Program-made: the position numbers and the translations under genes
Assembly (NCBI GenBank): GCA_944325105.1
Contig: CALUYW010000001.1
Location: forward strand, 1 to 64,000
From: Candidatus Gastranaerophilales bacterium
GTDB lineage: Bacteria; Cyanobacteriota; Vampirovibrionia; Gastranaerophilales; Gastranaerophilaceae
DNA: 64,000 nucleotides
Direction of reading: 5' to 3'
The notes under the pieces: model-generated
Seen by the model: the letters and a program-made list of their open reading frames with translations, nothing else
Database searches by the model: none
Told to the model about the DNA's origin: nothing
In this document: positions 25,015-32,910 of the stretch, one piece after another
Layout of the letters: every line of letters starts with the position of its first letter
How positions within the stretch are numbered: position 1 is the first letter of the stretch

Positions 25015-25043
25015 ATTATACAGGGCACATGATTATTTTGCAA
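25015..25043 (-). promoter_or_regulatory. Promoter of acpP-fabF
   Basis: Minus strand: -35 TTGCAA (25038-25043), exactly 17 nt, -10 TATAAT (25015-25020). Predicted start about 25008, giving a leader of about 35 nt with GAGGT before the ATG. Confidence 0.8.
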
Positions 25044-25155
25044 ATTATAAACTTTTGCCGGCTAATTTTTTGATTTTTCCTTATATATAGGCGTTTTGAG
25101 CATATTTATTTAATTTTTGTTTTGTTAATTTTTTTTACAATTTTTTCTTCATGAC

Positions 25156-25185
25156 AATAAAAAGCGCACCTTATTTTGGTGCGCT
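25156..25185 (-). terminator. Terminator of the yggS-sepF unit
   Basis: Minus strand: AGCGCACC, 7-nt loop, GGTGCGCT, then TTTTATT. It separates sepF from acpP. Confidence 0.85.
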
Positions 25186-25228
25186 AAAATCTCTCTATTA
25201 TTTCTCCGTATTAAAAAAGACGCAAGGA

Positions 25229-25723
25229 CTAGTTACTTGCTGTCCAGATAGCGTCTCTTGTTAATTTTGAGTTTACAACTTCCTGAGATATGTTTATGTT
25301 GGAAGGAGTGAAAATAAATACGAACTCGCCGATTTTTCTTTGTGAACCATCAAGTGCGTGTGTGCAGCCGCAAAGGAAGTCAACTATTCTTTGAGATTGT
25401 TCTCTGTCAAGTAATTGCAGGTTAAGGATAACGGTTTTTCTTGATTTTAGTGCTTCAACAATATTAATAGATTCATTAAAAGCTCTGGGTTCAAATACAA
25501 TAACTTCGTATCCTCTGTTAGCTCCGTGTAAAACTCTTAAATTATTACGTTCTCTAGTTTCCATAGGGCTTTGTGCTTCAAAATTTCTCTTAAGTACGTT
25601 AGTACCATCTGTTTCATACTCGTTTTCATATTCGTCGTTTAATTCGCCGAATTCATTCTCATCCGGATTATCAAAACCGAATAAGTTGTATAAAAACTTG
25701 AATTTTTCTCCTATGCCTGCCAA
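25229..25723 (-). CDS. sepF: SepF-like cell-division protein
   Basis: 164 residues from a TTG start with a strong AAAGGAGG upstream. N-terminal amphipathic helix (MAGIGEKFKFLYNLFGF) for membrane binding, an acidic linker, then the SepF core (FEAQSPMETRERNNLRVLHG, SRKTVILNLQLLDREQSQRIVDF). SepF tethers FtsZ to the membrane in cyanobacteria and Gram-positives. It starts 15 nt after the yggS stop, an old conserved pairing. Confidence 0.9.
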   Translation of the reverse strand: MAGIGEKFKFLYNLFGFDNPDENEFGELNDEYENEYETDGTNVLKRNFEAQSPMETRERNNLRVLHGANRGYEVIVFEPRAFNESINIVEALKSRKTVILNLQLLDREQSQRIVDFLCGCTHALDGSQRKIGEFVFIFTPSNINISQEVVNSKLTRDAIWTASN

Positions 25724-25738
25724 TTTCTTTTCCTCCTT

Positions 25739-26395
25739 TTATGAATTTTCAAACAGTATTCTTCCTAATCTTATAATTGTTGCACCCTCGTCAAGAGCGA
25801 TTTTAAAATCATTGCTCATGCCCATTGAGAGTTCTTTTAGTTTATATTTTTCCTTAAGTTCTCTCATTTGAGAAAAAAGCCTTCTCAGTTCTTTCTCATC
25901 GGCACATATTGGAGCAATGTTCATAAGCCCCTCAAGCTTTAGTGAGTTCATTGAACCAATTTGCTCAATCAAAGCATCTAACTGTGAAAGTGCAATTCCG
26001 AATTTTGATTCCTCATTGGCGTTATTAACTTGAATCAAAACTTTCTGGACAATATTCTTTTCTGCCGCATGTTTTGCTATTTCTTGAGCTACCCTAAGTG
26101 AGTCTACGCTTTGAATGTAGTCAAAATTACCTACAACATGCCTTACTTTATTCGTTTGTAAATGTCCAATAAAATGATAAGTTGATTTTGACCTGATTTC
26201 ATCGTCTAATTCGTTGATTTTTTCTACCGCTTCAAGAGCTCTGCTTTCAGCAAAATCTCTCAAACCAGCATAATAGGCCTCTTTTATCTTTGAAGAATCG
26301 TAGTATTTGGTAACAGCAACTATCCTTACATTTTTCCCATCAACGATTTTCAATATACGGTCGAGATTTTTTGATACAGCACTTGAAGCACTCAC
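25739..26395 (-). CDS. yggS: PLP homeostasis protein, YggS family
   Basis: 218 residues, GTG start preceded by AGGGGA. A TIM-barrel protein that binds pyridoxal phosphate through the Lys of VAVTKYY and helps balance B6 pools and amino acids. GLMNIAP and MSNDFKIALDEGATIIRLG are family motifs. The usual FGENxxQE after the first helices reads FAESRALEA here, an unusual variation. It is next to sepF, as in cyanobacteria, and near pdxJ (B6 synthesis). Confidence 0.92.
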   Translation of the reverse strand: MSASSAVSKNLDRILKIVDGKNVRIVAVTKYYDSSKIKEAYYAGLRDFAESRALEAVEKINELDDEIRSKSTYHFIGHLQTNKVRHVVGNFDYIQSVDSLRVAQEIAKHAAEKNIVQKVLIQVNNANEESKFGIALSQLDALIEQIGSMNSLKLEGLMNIAPICADEKELRRLFSQMRELKEKYKLKELSMGMSNDFKIALDEGATIIRLGRILFENS

Positions 26396-26435
26396 TTATC
26401 ATTTCCCCTGTTGTGCGTGTTTGCACGACTTTTTC

Positions 26436-26464
26436 ATTATATTTCATTTGCATGTACGTGACAA
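26436..26464 (-). promoter_or_regulatory. Promoter of yggS-sepF
   Basis: Minus strand: -35 TTGTCA (26459-26464), 17 nt, -10 TATAAT (26436-26441). The leader has a small CGTG/CACG hairpin and AGGGGA before the GTG start. From 26465 to 26650 no gene is apparent. Confidence 0.75.
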
Positions 26465-26650
26465 CATTTTGTTTAGTAAACATATTGTTGCACATGTGTT
26501 ATCTCTTAAAACATGCATGGGCACATGATTTGAGCATGTTTCATTTTTGGTTACATTTCTTAATAATATGTTAAAAAAACACTTAACAATGCTTTACAAG
26601 ATGAAAATCCTATAAATGAATGAAAAGAAAAATACTAAAAAATACACTTA

Positions 26651-27361
26651 TTAAGAAATAAGGTCTTTCATCTCTTCTATTGCTTGCTCCAGCCCGACAA
26701 AAACTGCACGAGAGATAATGCTATGACCGATATTCAGTTCAATAAGCCCGTCTATTTCATGCATGCGTTGAACATTTTCATAATTAAGCCCATGGCCGGC
26801 GTTAACCTTTAGACCAAGGTTTTGAGCAAGTGCTGCAGCTGTTTTTAGTTTTTCAAATTCTTCTTTTTCATCCTCTGTGCCAAAAGCATTTGCAAAAGCA
26901 CCTGTGTGAAGCTCAATAAAGTCTGCACCGCACTTGTGGGCGGAGAAAATCTGCTTTTCATCGGGGTCAACAAAAAGGCTCACAATAATGCCTGCTGCAT
27001 GCAGGGGTTCTATAAATTTTTTCATATATTCTTCTTGAGAATAAACATCTAAACCGCCCTCAGTTGTTACTTCCTGTCTTTTTTCAGGCACAATGCAGCA
27101 GGAGTAGGGTTTATTTTTTACGGCAATTTCCTGCATTTCTTTTGTTGCAGCCATTTCAAGATTTATGTTTGTTTTTATGTTCTTTTTAATGGCGTCAAGG
27201 TCAGAGTCTTTTATGTGGCGCCTATCTTCTCTTAAATGTATTGTAATGGCGCTTGCGCCTGCTCTTTGAGCTATTATTGCAGCATCAAGTACGTCCGGTT
27301 CGACTCCTCCGCGGGCGTTTCTGAGTGTTGCTACGTGGTCTATGTTTACTCCCAGTTCCAT
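26651..27361 (-). CDS. pdxJ: Pyridoxine 5'-phosphate synthase
   Basis: 236 residues from ATG 27361, the usual PdxJ start (MELGVNIDHVATLRNARGG). It joins 3-amino-2-oxopropyl phosphate and deoxyxylulose 5-phosphate. ITIHLREDRRHI, ELHTGAFANAF and VNAGHGLNYENV are conserved phosphate and substrate loops. No ribosome-binding site lies upstream; the -10 element ends only 7 nt before the ATG, so a leaderless mRNA is likely. Confidence 0.95.
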   Translation of the reverse strand: MELGVNIDHVATLRNARGGVEPDVLDAAIIAQRAGASAITIHLREDRRHIKDSDLDAIKKNIKTNINLEMAATKEMQEIAVKNKPYSCCIVPEKRQEVTTEGGLDVYSQEEYMKKFIEPLHAAGIIVSLFVDPDEKQIFSAHKCGADFIELHTGAFANAFGTEDEKEEFEKLKTAAALAQNLGLKVNAGHGLNYENVQRMHEIDGLIELNIGHSIISRAVFVGLEQAIEEMKDLIS

Positions 27362-27368
27362 AGCTATG

Positions 27369-27397
27369 ATAATAGCACAATTTTTAAACTGGTACAA
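27369..27397 (-). promoter_or_regulatory. Promoter of pdxJ, predicting a leaderless mRNA
   Basis: Minus strand: -35 TTGTAC (27392-27397), 17 nt, -10 TATTAT (27369-27374), then 7 nt to the ATG at 27361. Confidence 0.65.
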
Positions 27398-27499
27398 ATC
27401 GACTATTTATTATCTGCATTTATGGACTTAAATGAAATTTCATATATAATAATTGTAAAATATTGTTAAAATTCCTGAGATACTTAACGAGATTAAGAA

Positions 27500-30400
27500 G
27501 TGATTTGTCCAAAGTGCAAAACTGAAGTAAGCTCTCAAGATGTCTTGTGCCCAAGTTGCGGCTTAAGGCTTAAGTTTAAGTGCCCAAGATGCGGAAATTA
27601 TACACGAATAGGCTCTTCTTCCTGTTCTGTTTGCGGTTTTGCATTTGTAAAATTCTGTCCCAAATGCGGCAGTGCCAATTATGCTTCATCTCCCGAGTGT
27701 CGCAAGTGTTCTTATGTTTTTGACAAAAATACAAAAGAGCAGCAAAAAGCAGCTGAAGCAAAAGAAGAACAGCGAAAGTTTAAGCGTCCTCAGGTAAATA
27801 AAGAGGTAACACCCAAAAAAGAAGACAAACAAAAAGTTCAAAATACCCCAAAGCAGCCTCGTTTAGCAGTTTTTGTTGATTTTATAAATCTCGAAAATCT
27901 TTTTGATAAATATAAAGATGAGGAATTTAGGCAAAAAGTTGTGCTTAATATAAAAACCTCTATAAAACTTGGTTTTAATACATCGTGTGAGTTCATTAAC
28001 CCCCATGTGTGTGTTTTTAAAATTCCTCATACAAAAAACTTTAAATTTTTGGATAAAATCAAGCTCTTCTCGGGTGAGTTTGAAAAGTTTAACAATATTT
28101 TAAGCGAAACGCTTGGAGCAGGTATTAACTATAAGTTTGCCGTCTTAAAAGAGGAGGAGTACACTCAGGCTGTATCCCCAAAACAACTAAACTCGGGAAT
28201 TGAAAAAGACATAATAACTTCAGAAGGCGCTTATTCAATACTATCTTCTGAAATCCCTCTTATAAAAATCTCTCCCGAGTCTTACAAAATGGTATTTCTT
28301 GAGCAAAAACCGGTATTTTCTCAAAGTGAATCAAGAAGAGATGATGTTGCGCTTGAGATGGTACTTGATGCAATTAATGATACAAATAGTGAAATCAGAG
28401 CTATTTCAATAAACGCTCCTCGCGGCTGCGGAAAGACGCATCTGTTGGATGCAATGTATAAAAGACTTGAGGGCGAGCCTCATATAGTCCTTAAAGGTCA
28501 CTGCTGCGCGCTTACTCAGGTTACACCAATGGGTCTTATTCAGGATGTTTGTCTTTCTCTGTTTGACCTTTCTTTTGCTCCAAGTAAGTACGAAAAAAGA
28601 GTTCAAGAGCTTAAAAATGCACTTGGGCAAAATTTATCGGGTCATATTGCTCAAGAAAAAATTGATACTTTAATTAACATTGTATATCCTCTTAAAGAGG
28701 CGTATTACGAGAATATTCTTGAGAATAAGAAAAAAACTTTTGAAGATTTAAAAGACATTCTTGTTTATTTGAAATCTAAAAACAAGCTTACACTTGTGAT
28801 AGATGATTTTGATTTAATAGATGAAACTTCTTTTGATTTTGTTAAATATCTGATTGAAAGCGATTACTTTAAAACGGGTGCAAAACTAGTTTTGACCTAC
28901 AGAAATCAGCATGCAATCGCCATGTATATAAATAGTGATAAATTGCCCAAAAACGCCTGTTTAAATATTACTCTTGCGCAAAAAGAAGTACCTGATGTTA
29001 AGGACTTCATTAAATCGCAACTGGGTAGCTACGATGTTTTGCCACAAGGTGTTCTAAATCAGATAATAATGAATACAAAAGGTAATATTGCTTACGTTGA
29101 GCAGGTTTTATACGATTTAATCGAAACAAAAGTTATAACCGTTCAAAACAAAGAGTTTATTTTTGATAAAGAACAAGAGTCAATGTATATAGTAAGCTCT
29201 TTAAAGGAGCTTTTAAATAAGCGTTTTGAGTATTTAAAAGACAATTATCGCTTTGAATATGAATTTTTAATGGTTTCATCCATGCTTGGCGGCAAGTTTA
29301 CAAAATCTTTAATGGAGAAAGTTTTTTCTCTTGAGCTTGAGCGTTTTGAAAGAGTTGCTGCTTTTCTTGAAAAAATCGGCTATATAAAAAGAATTACCGA
29401 AAATATTTTTGAATTTAAAAATTCTCTTGTTTGGTCTTATACCTACGCTTATGCAAAAGAAGATAAAGATATTTTGCCTATGCAGATAGCACTGCTTAAC
29501 GAGATTCATAAAAGAACCGTTTCATCTCCTGCTATACCATCTCTTTTGGCGCAAATTGCCGGTGAAAAAGAGCTTGCGTTTAAACTTTGGACAATGAGTT
29601 TGAAACTTGCTTCATATATTGGTGATGTAAGTTTTTACACAATGTGCCAAAAACAGAGTTTAATACTGCTTGAAGATGTTAAACTGCCAAACTTTGAATA
29701 CATAAAGAATAATATTTGCGAGCGTCTGGGTAAACTTACCTATCAGAAGAACCCAAAAGAAGCTATGGAGTACTTGTCAAATGCTATAGTAAGTGCTCAA
29801 AATAAACAAAACGAAAGCAAAGTGGTAGAGCTTAGCGGGTATTTAATTCAAAGTTGCAAAATAGCTCAAAATTACACTGCAATAGTAGAAACAGTGGATG
29901 CTGTTCTTGCAATATATTCTAAACCCAAGCAGGATTTGCAAAGGGCCCTTATAAAAACAAGAAAACTTGAGGCTCTTTTGCAGCTTGGCAATTGGTCTGA
30001 AATTGCAAGTATAGTAAACAATGAAGTGAATCCTGTTTTGCAAGAGTTTTTAAAGCATCCTAAAAAGAACGATTTTGCAAGTGTTAGAGAAGTTTACGAA
30101 ACTTGGATTATGTCAAATATAATCCTTGCCGAGTCTTATGCTCAGCAGGGTAATCCTTTGGCATTTGAGCTGATTGGAGAAATTCAAAAAGAACTTAATA
30201 AAGATAAGAGCAATCATTCCACAAGGCTTAAAATGCACCTTGCGCTGGCTAATGCCTGTGCTCAGACTTCGCGCGGTTTTGTTAAGGATTCGGATGAAAT
30301 TCTGCAATCAATCCTAAAAGACTTTTCTTATGCCATAAAAGACTTAAAACTCGTTTCCAAGTGGAATTTGATAGATATATTTAACAAAATCTTCTCCGGA

Positions 30401-31054
30401 GATTTTGAAAATATTAAGGACGACCTCTTTGAGGCGGTAACTTTTGCCAATAACTGCGGGGATGATTATACAAAAAATATTCTAAAAACCATGCTTGCTT
30501 ATGTTCTTTTAAAAGAAAATAACGCTCTTCGCTCGCTTGAGATTTGTGCCGAGCAGATGACTTATTTTTCGGATAAAAAAATAGCCTTTGGTGCGCTTTT
30601 GGCTTGGTATATAAGCGCTAAGGCAACTCTGCCTTCATCGGGTTCTGACAGATGTATAGAAATTTGCGAGAAAGCGGTTACAATTTGCGAGAGTGCAAAG
30701 ATTAGCAGTATTAATTTTAAAATTCTCTTCCAAGAGCTTTTGTCCCGCGCATATTTGCAAAAAGGTGATTTTGATAATGCAAAAATGTATTGTGAACTTG
30801 CACTGCAGGATGCAAGCGCTAATGAATTGATATTCTTGCAGATGCGCTTGTATCGTATGAGGGCGAATATAATGCAGGATTCTATAGTTAAAGCGGATGA
30901 AGAAAAGAAACTTGCTCTTGCGCAAAATACCGTAAGAGTGTATGAAAAATCTTTGCTTTTAGCTTCGCGTCTTGGTCTTGATAGACATCACTATATTATA
31001 CAAAAAGAACTCACTGCATTTAGGGCATATTGTCAGCTAAACCGTATAAGCTAA
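27500..31054 (+). CDS. Zinc-ribbon, degenerate cyclase-like, STAND ATPase, TPR protein
   Basis: 1184 residues from a GTG start. Order: three zinc ribbons (CPKC...CPSC, CPRC...CSVC, CPKC...CRKC, residues 3-75), a linker, a domain of about 150 residues beginning LAVFVDFINLENLFDKYK that looks like a decayed class III nucleotide cyclase, a P-loop ATPase (NAPRGCGKTHLL; Walker B LTLVIDDFDLIDE), and a long helical TPR-like C-terminus (from about residue 700). Known relatives join cyclase, STAND and TPR as signalling sensors. Here the cyclase metal Asp residues are not evident, so catalysis is doubtful. Confidence 0.7.
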   Translation: MICPKCKTEVSSQDVLCPSCGLRLKFKCPRCGNYTRIGSSSCSVCGFAFVKFCPKCGSANYASSPECRKCSYVFDKNTKEQQKAAEAKEEQRKFKRPQVNKEVTPKKEDKQKVQNTPKQPRLAVFVDFINLENLFDKYKDEEFRQKVVLNIKTSIKLGFNTSCEFINPHVCVFKIPHTKNFKFLDKIKLFSGEFEKFNNILSETLGAGINYKFAVLKEEEYTQAVSPKQLNSGIEKDIITSEGAYSILSSEIPLIKISPESYKMVFLEQKPVFSQSESRRDDVALEMVLDAINDTNSEIRAISINAPRGCGKTHLLDAMYKRLEGEPHIVLKGHCCALTQVTPMGLIQDVCLSLFDLSFAPSKYEKRVQELKNALGQNLSGHIAQEKIDTLINIVYPLKEAYYENILENKKKTFEDLKDILVYLKSKNKLTLVIDDFDLIDETSFDFVKYLIESDYFKTGAKLVLTYRNQHAIAMYINSDKLPKNACLNITLAQKEVPDVKDFIKSQLGSYDVLPQGVLNQIIMNTKGNIAYVEQVLYDLIETKVITVQNKEFIFDKEQESMYIVSSLKELLNKRFEYLKDNYRFEYEFLMVSSMLGGKFTKSLMEKVFSLELERFERVAAFLEKIGYIKRITENIFEFKNSLVWSYTYAYAKEDKDILPMQIALLNEIHKRTVSSPAIPSLLAQIAGEKELAFKLWTMSLKLASYIGDVSFYTMCQKQSLILLEDVKLPNFEYIKNNICERLGKLTYQKNPKEAMEYLSNAIVSAQNKQNESKVVELSGYLIQSCKIAQNYTAIVETVDAVLAIYSKPKQDLQRALIKTRKLEALLQLGNWSEIASIVNNEVNPVLQEFLKHPKKNDFASVREVYETWIMSNIILAESYAQQGNPLAFELIGEIQKELNKDKSNHSTRLKMHLALANACAQTSRGFVKDSDEILQSILKDFSYAIKDLKLVSKWNLIDIFNKIFSGDFENIKDDLFEAVTFANNCGDDYTKNILKTMLAYVLLKENNALRSLEICAEQMTYFSDKKIAFGALLAWYISAKATLPSSGSDRCIEICEKAVTICESAKISSINFKILFQELLSRAYLQKGDFDNAKMYCELALQDASANELIFLQMRLYRMRANIMQDSIVKADEEKKLALAQNTVRVYEKSLLLASRLGLDRHHYIIQKELTAFRAYCQLNRIS

Positions 31055-31083
31055 TTGACACATTTGTTAAAATTAAATAGAAT
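31055..31083 (+). promoter_or_regulatory. Consensus promoter, predicting a leaderless mRNA
   Basis: -35 TTGACA (31055-31060), 17 nt, -10 TAGAAT (31078-31083). The expected start coincides with the ATG at 31090. Confidence 0.75.
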
Positions 31084-31089
31084 TACAGT

Positions 31090-31941
31090 ATGACCTTAGA
31101 TACACCGCAACATATGTATAGTGCAATTCCTCCGACGAAGCTAAGAAACAGGGAGGAAAAGTTTAGAGAGGCTAAAAATATACCTTTTTGGCACTTTATA
31201 GGTGATATTGTTTTCCCAAAAATGATTGAAAGCCGTTTTTGTTCTCTTATGTACAAAAACCTTGATAATCTTGAACAAAGAGATAAAACCAAGGCGACAA
31301 TATTTTATGCACCTCATAATAACTGGTGGGATGGGGTTTTAGCATACAATATTGTATATAGAATTGTAAGCAAAGTGATAAAAAAACCTCGCTTCCGTTT
31401 TATGATTGAAGAAATGAACAGGTTTCCTCTTTTTCAATATGTGGGTTGTTTTCCTATAAACAAAAAATCGCCGCAGGCATCTATGAAGTTTTTGCAATAT
31501 GCGGTAACAACGCTAAAAGACCCTGACATTGCTTTTTGGATTTTCCCTCAAGGTATTATAAGGCCCCCGCTTTATCGTCCGGAGATTTTTCAGTCAGGTT
31601 TGGCCTACATTGCAAAAGAGGCGGCAAAAAAATACGGCGGTGTGAACCTTGTGCCTGTTGCAATTAACTATACTTTCTTAAGACAAGACAGACCCGAGAT
31701 ACTTGTTGAGTTTGGTAAGCCAAGAATTATTACAGACCCTAAACTCAACAGAAAAGAACTTACCGAAACTATGGAAAAAGAGTTTGAGCACTTTTTGGAT
31801 AAACAACAAAAAGATATTTCAAGCGCTAATTTTGAGGGGTATCATTACCTTTTTAAACAAAAACTCAAATGGTGGCGCTATATTGAACAGAAACTCAAAA
31901 CAAAAGGTCTGAAAAATAAACAAACAGTGGATTTAAAATAG
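31090..31941 (+). CDS. Lysophospholipid/glycerol acyltransferase family (PlsC-like)
   Basis: 283 residues. The motif PHNNWWDG is the HxxxxD acyltransferase site and FPQGIIRPP stands for the FPEGTRS block; VPVAINY follows as block IV. The enzyme probably transfers an acyl chain to a membrane lipid or carotenoid-type acceptor; the exact substrate is open. There is no Shine-Dalgarno and the promoter predicts a leaderless message. Followed 7 bp later by the ROK kinase. Confidence 0.75.
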   Translation: MTLDTPQHMYSAIPPTKLRNREEKFREAKNIPFWHFIGDIVFPKMIESRFCSLMYKNLDNLEQRDKTKATIFYAPHNNWWDGVLAYNIVYRIVSKVIKKPRFRFMIEEMNRFPLFQYVGCFPINKKSPQASMKFLQYAVTTLKDPDIAFWIFPQGIIRPPLYRPEIFQSGLAYIAKEAAKKYGGVNLVPVAINYTFLRQDRPEILVEFGKPRIITDPKLNRKELTETMEKEFEHFLDKQQKDISSANFEGYHYLFKQKLKWWRYIEQKLKTKGLKNKQTVDLK

Positions 31942-31948
31942 GCATTAT

Positions 31949-32908
31949 ATGAAAAAGTACTCTATAGGAATTGATTTAGGCGGGACAAAAATCCTTGCAG
32001 GTGTTGTAGAAAAAGCAAACGGCAAAGTGGTTTTTGAAGTTAAAAACAAAACAAAAAAAGAAAAAGGCAACAAAAAAGTCACCGCTAAAATTATTGAAAC
32101 CATAGAGGAACTATTTTGTGAGTCAAAAATCTCAAAAGATGAAATATCTTCTATCGGTATAGGTCTGGCAGGTCAAGTTGAGAGAAAAGAAGGTGTTTTA
32201 ATAAATGCGGTAAACCTTGAATGCAAGGATTTACACATAAAAGAGATACTTGAAGAAAAATTTTCATTGCCCGTATACATCGGCAACGACGTTGAAGTTG
32301 CGACTTTTGGCGAGCTAAAATTTGGCGCAGGCAAGGGTTATCAGGATATTGTTTGTATTTTTGTAGGCACAGGTATCGGCTCAAGCATAGTTAAAGACGG
32401 CAAAATTCACCTTGGCGCAAGCCAGAGCGCGGGCGAGATTGGTCATATTATTGTAGATTTAAACGGAAGAGCTTGTGCGTGCGGTGCTAACGGATGTCTT
32501 GAGGCGTATGCGTCAAGAACTGCAATAGAAACAAGGATTTTAGGTGCGGTTAAAAAAGGCAGACAATCTATAATAACAGAGCTTACGGAGGGCAAAAATA
32601 ATATTAGTTCAAAACATATTAAAAAATCTCTTGAGGCCCATGATGAGGTTGTTACGCAGTATGTAAATGAGGCTGTAGACTACCTTTCAGGCGGTATAGC
32701 CAGTGTTATTAATTTTTACAATCCGCAGCTTATAATTCTTGGCGGCGGTTTAATTCAAAGTGTGGATGATTTTTATCTTGCAACGATTAAAAAGGCTCGT
32801 GCTAAGGCACTGCCTACCCCTGCTCAATCTATAGAGTTTAAAAAAGCCGCTCTTGGTGATTACTCGGGTGTTATAGGTGCTGCACTTTTAGAAGAGCGCA
32901 AGTTATAA
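31949..32908 (+). CDS. ROK-family sugar kinase (glucokinase-like)
   Basis: 319 residues. GIDLGGTKILAGVV is the ATP phosphate-1 motif, VYIGNDVEVATFGELKFGAG holds the catalytic Asp, and GEIGHIIVDLNGRACACGAN with GCLEAY is the ROK zinc motif (His plus CxCG...GC). Probably phosphorylates glucose, feeding glycolysis or glycogen. It ends 2 bp before mfd and likely shares its transcript. Confidence 0.88.
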   Translation: MKKYSIGIDLGGTKILAGVVEKANGKVVFEVKNKTKKEKGNKKVTAKIIETIEELFCESKISKDEISSIGIGLAGQVERKEGVLINAVNLECKDLHIKEILEEKFSLPVYIGNDVEVATFGELKFGAGKGYQDIVCIFVGTGIGSSIVKDGKIHLGASQSAGEIGHIIVDLNGRACACGANGCLEAYASRTAIETRILGAVKKGRQSIITELTEGKNNISSKHIKKSLEAHDEVVTQYVNEAVDYLSGGIASVINFYNPQLIILGGGLIQSVDDFYLATIKKARAKALPTPAQSIEFKKAALGDYSGVIGAALLEERKL

Positions 32909-32910
32909 TT

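Noticed and set aside
25022-26529. GGGCACATGATT shared near acpP and yggS promoters
   Set aside because: Only 12 nt, different position relative to each promoter; probably chance.
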